Assembly: GCA_021799875.1 (NCBI GenBank)
Contig: JAJYZP010000013.1
Span: 1 to 42,333, forward strand
Length of the DNA: 42,333 nucleotides
Origin: Actinomycetes bacterium
Lineage (GTDB): Bacteria; Actinomycetota; Acidimicrobiia; Acidimicrobiales; Acidimicrobiaceae
Reading direction: 5' to 3'
Position numbers and translations under genes: made by a program
Notes under the pieces: generated by a model
Seen by the model: only the letters and a program-made list of their open reading frames with translations
Database searches by the model: none
What the model was told of the DNA's origin: nothing
Shown: piece by piece, positions 26,628 to 34,785 of the stretch
How positions within the stretch are numbered: the stretch's first letter is position 1
Layout of the letters: the number at the start of each line of letters is the position of its first letter

Positions 26628-27449
26628 GTGATTGTCAGCCTACGAAGGAGACGAATCACAGAAGAGATCCGACATCGCGGCGCAATTAGGGTCGTCGAAC
26701 TAGCAGAGATCTTTGATGTTTCAGAGATGACAATCCGTCGTGACCTCGAGGTTCTCCAGGAGTCTGGACTCTTGACCAAGGTACGTGGCGGTGCGGTTCG
26801 AGCGGAGAAGAGCGCTGAAGAGCCAGGCTTTATCACAAAACTCTCCCGTGCAGCCGCAGAGAAACTCGCCATCGCGAAAGCGGCCCTCTCACTCGTAGAA
26901 CCTGGATCATCGGTTGCCATCTCTGCAGGAACGACTACGTGGGCCTTTGCCCGCCTCCTGCCCAGTATTCCCGGCGTGACCGTCATCACGAACTCGATCA
27001 GCATCGCCACAGAGCTGCACAGCAACCATCCCGAGCTACCTCTCATCCTTACGGGCGGGGTGCCCACGCCATCTGGCGGGCTGGTGGGTCTCATAGCCGA
27101 TACGGCCATTGAATCTCTCTACGTCGACATTCTCTTCCTAGGGGTGCACGGAATGGACCCAGAAGCGGGCTTCACCACCCCAAACCTCGCAGAAGCGAAG
27201 ACCAACCGAACCCTCCTGAGCTGTGCGCGTCGGACGGTCGTACTGGCCGACCACACCAAGTGGCGTACGATCGGCATGGCACGAATCGCACCCTTCGACG
27301 CAGCCGACGTCTTAGTCACCGATGACCAGCTCCCAGATGAGGCCTGTCGATCGCTCCAAGACGCCGTCGGTGAACTCATTATTGCCCCGACCGAGACTCC
27401 CCACGCAGGAGAGGACGTACCCTTTGAGGAGGTGCTGATATCGTCATGA
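26628..27449 (+). CDS. DeoR-family transcriptional regulator
   Basis: This is a 273-residue sugar-responsive repressor. The N-terminal winged helix-turn-helix contains HRGAIRVVELAEIFDVSEMT followed by IRRDLEVLQESGLL and the KVRGGAV wing. The C-terminal sensor is an ISOCOT/DeoRC domain with ISAGTTTWAFARLL, TVITNSISIATEL and VVLADHTKW. The GTG start lies 2 bp after the GH42 stop. It sits inside the operon it most likely controls; the inducer is presumably a sugar phosphate, as for other DeoR proteins. Its stop overlaps the following 55-codon ORF (ATGA). Confidence 0.93.
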   Translation: MIVSLRRRRITEEIRHRGAIRVVELAEIFDVSEMTIRRDLEVLQESGLLTKVRGGAVRAEKSAEEPGFITKLSRAAAEKLAIAKAALSLVEPGSSVAISAGTTTWAFARLLPSIPGVTVITNSISIATELHSNHPELPLILTGGVPTPSGGLVGLIADTAIESLYVDILFLGVHGMDPEAGFTTPNLAEAKTNRTLLSCARRTVVLADHTKWRTIGMARIAPFDAADVLVTDDQLPDEACRSLQDAVGELIIAPTETPHAGEDVPFEEVLISS

Positions 27450-27613
27450 CCACTACCAATGACTCCACAAGCGCGCAAGCAGGTCATACACCGGTCGGCG
27501 ACGTCGAGCTGATCACCGAGAGCTCGCTTGGCATTAATCGCCAGGTCTTCCAGAAAGACGATGGACGACGATTGACCATCTACCGATCCACAAAAATCGA
27601 GGGTACGTCATGA
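27446..27613 (+). CDS. 55-aa small protein coupled between the DeoR gene and galT
   Basis: An ATG at 27446 overlaps the regulator stop (ATGA), and its TGA at 27611-27613 overlaps the galT ATG (ATGA). The 55-residue product has a Thr/Ser-rich start and a C-terminal half VFQKDDGRRLTIYRSTK. The DGRRLTIYR segment recalls the N-terminal extension (ADGRELIYxD) of many actinobacterial GalT proteins, and this galT starts directly at the RFDPTTRAWI core. So the small ORF may be that extension split off as a separate peptide. Double stop/start coupling and a clean frame support real coding; the function is unknown. Confidence 0.6.
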   Translation: MTTTNDSTSAQAGHTPVGDVELITESSLGINRQVFQKDDGRRLTIYRSTKIEGTS

Positions 27614-28590
27614 CCGAGCGACGATTTGACCCAACCACTCGCGCCTGGATTACCTTTGCGACACATCGTCAGAATCGCACGTACAAGCCACAGACGGACT
27701 TCTGTCCCCTGTGTCCGACCAAGGTCGATTCTGAACCGACAGAGATCCCGTTTCCCGAGTTCGAGGTAGTCGTCTTCGACAACCGATTCCCATCGTTCTC
27801 CCCGAACCCTCCAGAGCCCAGCGTCTCACCGACACCGCTCTCTCCTGTAGCTCCAGCAAGCGGACGATGCGAAGTCATCGTCTACTCCGACAACCACTCC
27901 CTAACCTTGACCGATCTCGGGCTATCTCGAATCAGAATGCTGGTCGAAGTGTGGATAGACCGATGGAAAATCCTCGGTTCTGACCCGGCTATTCGCTACG
28001 TTATGCCTTTTGAAAACAAAGGCGAGATCGTTGGCACCACGCTCTCACATCCGCATGGCCAAATCTATGGATACCCAGACATCCCACCGGTGCCGCTACG
28101 AGAGCTCACGGCTGCACTCGAACACTTCGAAGAGAAGGGTACGTGCATCTACTGCGATGTGGTCGAGGAAGAGCTTCGCATGGATACCCTCATCGTGGCC
28201 CAAACCCAAGGTTGGATCGCCTGGGTACCTCGATGGGCCAGATTCCCCTACGAGGTGCGCCTCGCTCCTCAACAACATCGCAGCTCACTTGCTGCTCTCA
28301 CAGAGCCAGAGCGAGATGGATTAGCTGAGATACTCACACAGATCACAAAGACGTACGACGCCCTCTGGGGCTTCTCGCTCCCATACATCATGGCCTTTCA
28401 CCAGAGTCCAACCGACGGAGACCCGAAGTGGGACCGTGTCAGCCACCTGCACGTCGAATTCGCACCGCCTCACCGAACCAGAGATCGGCTCAAGTACCTA
28501 GCCGGCTCTGAACTGGCCGGAGGATCGTTCATCACCGATGTCCAGCCCGAAGTTGCCGCCGAGCGTCTTCGAGCCGCAAGAGCGAAGTAA
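27610..28590 (+). CDS. galT: galactose-1-phosphate uridylyltransferase (GalT)
   Basis: The enzyme transfers UMP from UDP-glucose to galactose-1-phosphate in the Leloir pathway. The HIT-type active site SHPHGQIYGYP holds the nucleophilic histidine (about H149). The zinc-binding FCPLCPT near residue 32 and the second-half SHLHVEFAPP are present. At 326 residues it is a compact bacterial form lacking the N-terminal extension of some actinobacterial relatives. The ATG overlaps the stop of the preceding 55-codon ORF. galK follows after 2 bp. Confidence 0.95.
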   Translation: MTERRFDPTTRAWITFATHRQNRTYKPQTDFCPLCPTKVDSEPTEIPFPEFEVVVFDNRFPSFSPNPPEPSVSPTPLSPVAPASGRCEVIVYSDNHSLTLTDLGLSRIRMLVEVWIDRWKILGSDPAIRYVMPFENKGEIVGTTLSHPHGQIYGYPDIPPVPLRELTAALEHFEEKGTCIYCDVVEEELRMDTLIVAQTQGWIAWVPRWARFPYEVRLAPQQHRSSLAALTEPERDGLAEILTQITKTYDALWGFSLPYIMAFHQSPTDGDPKWDRVSHLHVEFAPPHRTRDRLKYLAGSELAGGSFITDVQPEVAAERLRAARAK

Positions 28591-28592
28591 CC

Positions 28593-29714
28593 GTGGACTC
28601 CTCGCCAGCAACGAGCCTGCGAGCTCACTACGAAGAACTCTACCGTCGCTCCCCAGAAGGTATTTGGATGGCTCCAGGAAGAGTCAATCTGATCGGCGAA
28701 CACACCGACTATAACATGGGGTTCGCTCTCCCCTTCGCCATCGACCGATCCACACTCTTAGCCCTCAGCCCATCTCCAAGTCGTTCGATCGCGATCGCAT
28801 CTCGCCAGATGAGCCAAAAAGTAGAGATACCGGTTGAAGACGTAGCGTCGGTCGCACCCTCAAGTTGGGCTCGCTACCCGCTGGGAGTGGTCTGGGCGCT
28901 CCAGCGTCGAAAAATAGAGATCCCTGGCTTCTCAGCACTTTTTGACTCGACCGTGCCGCTAGGGAGCGGCCTCTCCTCAAGCGCATCCATTCTGGCGGCC
29001 ACGGTCTGTGCTTTGAACGATCTCTTCGAACTCGGACTCTCTCGAGCAGACCTCATCGACCTCTGTCACGAGGCGGAGGTCGAGTTCGTCGGAGCGCCCG
29101 TGGGCTACCTCGACCAGATAGCTGTTCTGTCGAGCCACCAAGGTTACGGCGTACTCATCGACTTTCTCGATCTCTCAACGACCGAGACACCGCTCCCTCA
29201 GGAGACCATGGTTATCGTTGACTCCCGATCGCCCCACCGTAACGTCAGCGGCGACTACGCACAGCGGAGACGTGAGTGCGAGGAGGCGGCAGCGGCGCTC
29301 GGGGTCAAATCTCTCCGAGAGGCAACTCCGGAGCAGGTTGAGGCCGAGCTCAGCGGTATCGAACGCCTCCGAGCACTCCACGTGACCACTGAGAATCGCC
29401 GAGTCCTCGAGGCCGCTGATCGCTTAGCCCACCAACAGCCGATCGGTGATCTCTTGAATGCGTCCCACGTCTCTCTGCGAGACGACTTCGCCGTCTCTTG
29501 CAGAGAGCTCGACCTCATCTGCGAGACCGCCCTCGAACTCGGAGCAAGCGGTGCCCGTATGATCGGCGGGGGCTTCGGCGGTTCGGCCCTGGTACTCGGG
29601 CTTCAATCCGATGAGCTCCAGCCTGCCCTCACCACAACCTTCTCGCAGCTTAACCTCCCAGTACCGACGGCATTTCGGGCATCTTCTGCCGAAGGCGCAA
29701 GCAGGTTATCGTGA
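28593..29714 (+). CDS. galK: galactokinase (GalK)
   Basis: This GHMP kinase phosphorylates alpha-D-galactose at C1, supplying the substrate of GalT. The galactokinase signature WMAPGRVNLIGEHTDYN is near residue 25. The ATP loop VPLGSGLSSSASI is near 127, the catalytic-base region VGYLDQIAVL near 170, and the C-terminal GARMIGGGFGGSALVL is intact. The length of 373 residues is standard. The start is a GTG 2 bp after the galT stop. The stop overlaps a GTG that opens a 47-codon frame (GTGA at 29711-29714). Confidence 0.95.
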   Translation: MDSSPATSLRAHYEELYRRSPEGIWMAPGRVNLIGEHTDYNMGFALPFAIDRSTLLALSPSPSRSIAIASRQMSQKVEIPVEDVASVAPSSWARYPLGVVWALQRRKIEIPGFSALFDSTVPLGSGLSSSASILAATVCALNDLFELGLSRADLIDLCHEAEVEFVGAPVGYLDQIAVLSSHQGYGVLIDFLDLSTTETPLPQETMVIVDSRSPHRNVSGDYAQRRRECEEAAAALGVKSLREATPEQVEAELSGIERLRALHVTTENRRVLEAADRLAHQQPIGDLLNASHVSLRDDFAVSCRELDLICETALELGASGARMIGGGFGGSALVLGLQSDELQPALTTTFSQLNLPVPTAFRASSAEGASRLS

Positions 29715-29854
29715 CCGACACGTGGAGAGACCGACAAGTACAGGCGCAGGCCTTTCGATCGATATCAGAGCTTGTGGCCACACTGCTGGGCGGTTCACAG
29801 ATCGTAGAGGCACTTGGAACTCGACGCAGAGTATGGAAGAATGAGGAGCTATGA
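29711..29854 (+). CDS. 47-aa putative small protein after galK
   Basis: A GTG at 29711 overlapping the galK stop opens a 47-codon frame (MTDTWRDRQVQAQAFRSI...) predicted to be one amphipathic helix with a basic C-terminus. It ends at 29854, overlapping an ATG that begins a further 28-codon frame running into the ATPase start. Only the overlap pattern and clean frame support it. It resembles nothing I know and may be a chance read-through. Confidence 0.35.
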   Translation: MTDTWRDRQVQAQAFRSISELVATLLGGSQIVEALGTRRRVWKNEEL

Positions 29855-29936
29855 CCACAGCGAATCTTAGGGTATACCGACACAATACGAAAGGCTTGGC
29901 TGGGTCAGGCCGCTATCACATGGGGGGAAAGAAGTA

Positions 29937-31118
29937 ATGGCAACGGTAGAACTCGACCACATCAAGAAGGTCTACCCTAACGGCACGGTGGCAGTCTCTG
30001 AAGTCGATCTTACGATCGGCGAGGGCGAGTTCATGGTGCTCGTCGGGCCATCCGGTTGTGGAAAGACGACTCTCCTACGAATGATCGCGGGGCTCGAAGA
30101 CGTCACTTCCGGCACCCTCACGATCGGGGGCAGGGTAGTCAACAACGAGCAACCGAAGGATCGAGATATCGCTATGGTCTTTCAAAACTATGCTCTCTAC
30201 CCCCACATGACCGTGGCAGAGAACATCGGCTTCGCCCTCAAGCTACGAAAGATGCCCAAGGATCAGATCGCTCAAAAGGTCCAAGAGGCGGCAAACATCT
30301 TAGGTTTGACGGAGTACCTCAACACCAAGCCTGGACAGCTCTCTGGTGGACAACGTCAGCGAGTTGCCATGGGCCGGGCCATCGTTCGAGAACCAGCCGT
30401 TTTCCTCATGGACGAACCGCTCTCGAACCTCGACGCCAAGCTCCGAGTTCAAATGAGAGCGGAGATCTCCCGCATTCAGCGCACTCTCGGTGTTGCCACG
30501 ATCTACGTAACCCACGACCAGATTGAAGCGATGACGATGGGGGATCGAGTGGCGGTCATCAATGCAGGCGTCCTCCAGCAGTGTGATACTCCAACCGCTC
30601 TCTACGATCGACCCGCGAACCTCTTTGTAGCCGCATTCATCGGCTCACCGTCTATGAACCTCTACGAAGCGGCCTTGAGCCCAGACGGCTCCTCGATCAC
30701 GATCGGTTCAGACGTCGTCACTCTTCCCCCCGAGGTAGTCGAGGCCCACGCCCACCTCGCAGAGTACCGAGGCAGAAAGCTTGGTGTCGGGATACGACCC
30801 GAGCACCTGAACTTCCCGACCTCCGAATCGAGCGGCAATCGCATCACCACAACGATCGAGCTCGTCGAAGCACTTGGATCTGAGACGCTCGCCCACTTCC
30901 GCTGCGATGCAACCTCAATTCGCTTGGATCTCACGATCAATGACGGTGAAGAGATGATCGACCTTCCCCTCGTTGCGTCGTCAGCATCCAACCATCGCTC
31001 GGTCGGTGTTGCGCGCATCGATCCAATCCATCGAGTCCAACACGGCGATGTCGTTCTCTTTGAGATCGCCACCGACCGACTCCACTTCTTTGACCTCGAG
31101 ACCGGATTGAGCTTGTAG
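29937..31118 (+). CDS. sugar ABC transporter ATPase (MsmK/UgpC/MalK type)
   Basis: This is a cytoplasmic ATPase that energises the two permeases and may serve other CUT1 systems. Its 393 residues include Walker A GPSGCGKTTLLR, Q-loop NYALYPHMTVAEN, signature LSGGQRQRVAMGRA, Walker B VFLMDEPLSNLDAKLR, the H-loop VTHDQIEAMTMGDR, and a C-terminal TOBE/regulatory part from about 235 (IGIRPEHL-like at GVGIRPEHLNFP). The ATG overlaps the stop of a 28-codon frame (TAATG); the preceding GGGGGGAAAGAAG is a good ribosome site. It ends the galactoside cluster. Confidence 0.94.
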   Translation: MATVELDHIKKVYPNGTVAVSEVDLTIGEGEFMVLVGPSGCGKTTLLRMIAGLEDVTSGTLTIGGRVVNNEQPKDRDIAMVFQNYALYPHMTVAENIGFALKLRKMPKDQIAQKVQEAANILGLTEYLNTKPGQLSGGQRQRVAMGRAIVREPAVFLMDEPLSNLDAKLRVQMRAEISRIQRTLGVATIYVTHDQIEAMTMGDRVAVINAGVLQQCDTPTALYDRPANLFVAAFIGSPSMNLYEAALSPDGSSITIGSDVVTLPPEVVEAHAHLAEYRGRKLGVGIRPEHLNFPTSESSGNRITTTIELVEALGSETLAHFRCDATSIRLDLTINDGEEMIDLPLVASSASNHRSVGVARIDPIHRVQHGDVVLFEIATDRLHFFDLETGLSL

Positions 31119-31127
31119 CTCTCACCA

Positions 31128-31171
31128 GTGTCATGCGCTCTCGAACCGAACGCTCTGAGAGGGCATGACAC
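31128..31171 (+). terminator. stem-loop after the ABC ATPase gene
   Basis: GTGTCATGC (31128-31136) pairs with GCATGACAC (31163-31171). After one mismatch CTCTC pairs with GAGAG. It starts 10 bp after the stop. No T-run is present, so it may be a weak terminator or a 3'-end protector. Confidence 0.55.
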
Positions 31172-31872
31172 CCATCAATCTGCGTTCTGCGCATTGCCTA
31201 CAACCACACGGCTGTACAGCACTCTCCTCACAACCGATTTCCCTCTTCTCACCACAAGACAGATGCCGTGCTCGTAGCAGAGCGACTGCGCCTTACACCC
31301 AGACACCCTCGCATTGCGAGTGCTCGCCGCACCGGTAGTGTCTCACACACCTTCGCCATTACTTGGAACGTTGCTTACTGTCGATCGATACTCATGTCAT
31401 TGAAGATCCAGCGACGGCCGCACGGGCACGATCGCTCCCTGAGCTGCTCAGGCGAGTGTGGCCCACGCCCGGTCCTCCCACGATGCTCATCTCACCCACA
31501 CCGCATCACGGCGCACCACGTCGAACGACCGACCGACCGAACCTCCGCAGAAGGGATGGCTCCGATCTCATCGGGCGAGGCGGCCAGCACCCATACCAAG
31601 TGGATTTTCATCGTGCTGCCGAATCGCATCTTTCGCCGGCGCGCATCGATCACAAGGCGAAAGAATGCTCCTTGGCGTTGGACTCACGATCGTGTCACTT
31701 CATATCTGGTGCATCGATACAGAGCCACCTCCCACAATCTGACACTCCCCTAGCGAGAGGTCACGAAACCGACGGCCGTGGAGAACCAATCACCAGGCAG
31801 GATCGTGACCACCCGACCCAGTACCATCACCGTACGGCTTCGCTCAACTGAGGCGAACTCAAGCTCCTCAGC
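31172..31872. other. 0.7-kb stretch without a supportable gene, possible transposase relic
   Basis: Plus-strand frames here are Arg/His/Pro-rich and unrecognised. On the minus strand, about 31560-31672, a frame reads AFFRLVIDARRRKMRFGSTM and continues for about 35 residues. It weakly recalls the VID-x-SRR-x-VGW-x-M block of IS3/rve integrase cores. No start, terminal repeats or remaining DDE residues were found. Confidence 0.3.
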
Positions 31873-32895
31873 TCAGCCTTTCCGGCTCCGCCGCAACAGC
31901 AGCTCCTGCTCTTGTGCGACCGTGAGTCCCATCGAGGCCGGAACCTGGGCTGGGTGCTCACGCTCATGGGCGTAGATCTCCCGAATACTTTGACGCAACG
32001 GCCGAGGCGTTAGACCGGCCTCCAGAGCACGGCGTGGATCGACCGTGTCCAAGAGCCGAAGCGGATCGGTTCCGAGCCACAACGGAAAGGCCGACTCGGA
32101 GATCTCAAGCTCGGAGATCTCGTCGGGGTCAATCCAGGTTAGCGATGTGCCTGCAGGAGCAATCTCCTCTACGACCTCCGTGAGGAACCCCTCAAAGGTA
32201 CAGGGCTCTGCTGGAGAGACGGTGTGGTACGTACCGCTCGCCTCTCCCGTGGCCAAGCGAACCACAAAGTCCGCCAGGTCGCGCGCGTCAATCACTTGAA
32301 AGGGGTTCTCCTTCGGACCCGGCACGAGCATCTCTCCGCCACGAGCAGCTCTCATGACCCACCAAGTAAAACGATAGGTGTAGTCATAAGGACCGATCAC
32401 TACGGTCGGTCGAACGATACTCACCGGCACGACAGGGAGTCCCGACTCCAAGTCCTGACCACCAAAGTATCGCAACGCTGCCGCCTCGCAGAGGGCTTTG
32501 AGGCCTCCATAGGTCTCATTGGTCACCTGCTCAACCGTTGGGTCCTCCAGCGTCAGAAGTGGTGCATCTTCATTAATGCCTGGTTCTTGGGGCGTGGCGT
32601 AGGCCGAGACGGTCGAGACGTAGACGTATCGTCCTCCTCTGCCGGCGAGAGTCTCCGCAAGTGAACGAACCTGGCGAGGGAAGTACGCTGAGGCATCGAC
32701 GGTAGCGTCCCACTCTCCGTGTGTCAACGCTGCGAGGTCACTATTGCGGTCACCGTAGCGATGCTCCAGATCCGCGAAGATCTTCTCCTGCGACGTTCCA
32801 CGATGAAAGAGCGTCACTTCGTGGCCAGAACGAATGAACGCTTCCGTGATGTGCCGACCGACGAACTGAGTTCCTCCAACGATGAGTACGCGCAT
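31873..32895 (-). CDS. NAD-dependent epimerase/dehydratase-like SDR
   Basis: This is a 340-residue atypical/extended short-chain dehydrogenase. The N-terminal MRVLIVGGTQFVGRHITEAF is the cofactor motif (GGxxxxG form). DATVDASAYFPRQ and the YVYVSTVSAYA strand follow, with a possible YGGLK (Y-x3-K) catalytic pair and SIVRPTVVIGPYDYTYR. It resembles NAD-dependent epimerase/reductase proteins of unknown substrate more than GalE. The ATG start has a weak ribosome site. It lies downstream of the NRAMP-like gene by 90 bp and may be co-transcribed with it. Confidence 0.7.
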   Translation of the reverse strand: MRVLIVGGTQFVGRHITEAFIRSGHEVTLFHRGTSQEKIFADLEHRYGDRNSDLAALTHGEWDATVDASAYFPRQVRSLAETLAGRGGRYVYVSTVSAYATPQEPGINEDAPLLTLEDPTVEQVTNETYGGLKALCEAAALRYFGGQDLESGLPVVPVSIVRPTVVIGPYDYTYRFTWWVMRAARGGEMLVPGPKENPFQVIDARDLADFVVRLATGEASGTYHTVSPAEPCTFEGFLTEVVEEIAPAGTSLTWIDPDEISELEISESAFPLWLGTDPLRLLDTVDPRRALEAGLTPRPLRQSIREIYAHEREHPAQVPASMGLTVAQEQELLLRRSRKG

Positions 32896-32985
32896 GGACG
32901 GAGCCTACTGTGTACCACGCAAGATCATTCACGAGACAAGTTCGCGATCGTTCGGCTCTCTAGCACCGATCGTCAAACCTTGCCC

Positions 32986-34785
32986 TCACCCAGAGCTCAG
33001 TTGCACCGCCTTAACGATGAGTAAGATAACACTGAGCACTAAGTATGCCCGCAGACTCAACATACCGATCCGAAGTCCTGGTGACCAACGAACCGGCCGC
33101 AAAAGATTGAGCGGCGGCATCCTCCACGTCATCTTCTCGCTGCGAGAGAGAACTCGCTGCTGGACAGGTTGGACAGATGCGTGGCGCCTCCGACTTACCA
33201 GCAAAACGATTCCGTAGACGATACCTCCCGCAACAACAAGGCCGATGCCGAGGTCTTCAGCGATACTAATCACATTGATGTTGGGGAAGAGCGTGCTCGT
33301 CATCAGGGTTCCGGAGAGATCCAAGAGCACGCCAATGATGAGTGTGGCGAGTGCATTAAGCCAACGCGCATTGACCCAAGGACCGAGCACCTCCGGATCA
33401 TTGCAGAGCAGCAGCAGGAATACGCTTGCGGACGGCAACAAGATTCCCGCCAGTGCCTGCACCGCAGTGGTAATGAGCCCGAGTGGGGCGTGTGGGATCA
33501 GGACAATCCCACCGGCCAACGCCACCATGATGGTGTAGCTCACGTAGAAGGGCTTTGCTTCCCTCCATCCTCGATGCAAGGAGTGGCGCAACCCAAAGAC
33601 GTCTCCGAAGGCGTAGCTCGTCGCTAAAGTTACTGCAGCAGCGCCAATGATACTGGCATCGAAGAGAACGACGGCAAAGATGTCCCCAAGAAGGGCGGAG
33701 TGACGCGCAAGAAGATGAGCCACGTCACCGGCGTTCGTAAACTTCCCGAAAAACTTTGTGCCGCTCGCCGCATAGTTCGCAGTAATCATGATCGCAGCAG
33801 CGCCAATCACGACCACGATCGACCCAAGCACCGTATCCACTCGCTCGTAGCTAATGAACCTTGGCGTTATGCGCTTGTCGACGATGTTTGACTGTTGGAA
33901 AAAGAGCTGCCATGGAGCAACGGTCGTACCAACGATAGCAATGATCAATAAGACCGAAGATGAGTTGGCACCACCGAAGATCGCTGGCACAACAAAGTTG
34001 TTGAAGATCGTGGGAAAGTGCGGATGAGAGAGCACAAACATGGGGATCTGGAGGAGACTGATGCCGATGAAGACGAACATCGCACGCTCCCACCTTCGGA
34101 AGCTTCCTGAGGCCATAATCACGACGAGCGCTATCGCCGCCGTCGGCACGACGATGTAACGAGACAAGCCAAAGTACGACGCTGCAAGAGAGATGCCGAT
34201 GAACTCCGTCACGATCGTCAAAAAGTTCAGCAGAAAGAGGTCTCCGACAGAGAACCAGCCCCATGCCCGTCCGAATCGCTCGTTAATAAGACGAGCATGT
34301 CCAACACCGGTGACCGCCCCGAGGCGCACGACCATCTCTTGATTGACCACCAGAACCGGAATTAATAGCAAGAGCGTCCACAGTAAGGAGGTATGAAGGT
34401 TCTGTCCGGCCTGGGCGTAGGTCGAAACGCCTCCAGCATCGTTGTCGCCAACCATGACGATGAGACCTGGACCAACAATCGCCGCAAGCGTGAGCAGGCG
34501 TCGCTTCCATCGAGAACGGTCACCATCATCGTCGAGGTTGATCCGTCCAAACGCTCCCTCAATATTGCCGAGGTGCGCTGAGTCCAACACTGCCGAGGCC
34601 GGCGGTGCGACGAGTTTGCCCGATCCTTGGTCCTCGATTGAGGGAAGAGGCTCCCTTGGGGTGTCGTCGCCCTGAGCTCGATCCCAAGACCGCCTCACGG
34701 TGTCACCCTCCGCTCCCAGTCGACTGAGATCCACTCGTTTCATGGCGCTCTGATCGTGGTGCCGGCTCTCGCCTCCTCCACTCAT
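32986..34785 (-). CDS. NRAMP-family transporter with non-canonical metal motifs (possible Mg2+ transporter)
   Basis: This is a large membrane protein with eleven or twelve helices after a soluble, acidic N-terminus of about 95 residues. TM1 has VGDNDAGGVSTYAQAG where canonical NRAMPs have DPGN. TM6 has GTTVAPWQLFFQQS where the Mn/Fe-binding methionine (MPH) is normal, so that methionine is replaced by alanine (about A290). Loss of this methionine is known from NRAMP-related Mg2+ transporters; applying that here is inference. The ATG at 34785 overlaps the MgtE-like gene by 83 bp; an alternative ATG is at 34743. Neither has an ideal ribosome site. Confidence 0.8.
   Translation of the reverse strand: MSGGGESRHHDQSAMKRVDLSRLGAEGDTVRRSWDRAQGDDTPREPLPSIEDQGSGKLVAPPASAVLDSAHLGNIEGAFGRINLDDDGDRSRWKRRLLTLAAIVGPGLIVMVGDNDAGGVSTYAQAGQNLHTSLLWTLLLLIPVLVVNQEMVVRLGAVTGVGHARLINERFGRAWGWFSVGDLFLLNFLTIVTEFIGISLAASYFGLSRYIVVPTAAIALVVIMASGSFRRWERAMFVFIGISLLQIPMFVLSHPHFPTIFNNFVVPAIFGGANSSSVLLIIAIVGTTVAPWQLFFQQSNIVDKRITPRFISYERVDTVLGSIVVVIGAAAIMITANYAASGTKFFGKFTNAGDVAHLLARHSALLGDIFAVVLFDASIIGAAAVTLATSYAFGDVFGLRHSLHRGWREAKPFYVSYTIMVALAGGIVLIPHAPLGLITTAVQALAGILLPSASVFLLLLCNDPEVLGPWVNARWLNALATLIIGVLLDLSGTLMTSTLFPNINVISIAEDLGIGLVVAGGIVYGIVLLVSRRRHASVQPVQQRVLSRSEKMTWRMPPLNLLRPVRWSPGLRIGMLSLRAYLVLSVILLIVKAVQLSSG

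Noticed and set aside
31873-32895. SDR gene as the missing galE of the galactose cluster
   Set aside because: It is on the opposite strand beyond a 0.75-kb gap, has GGTQFVG rather than the GalE-type GGxGYIG, and lacks the typical SSSATVYG segment.
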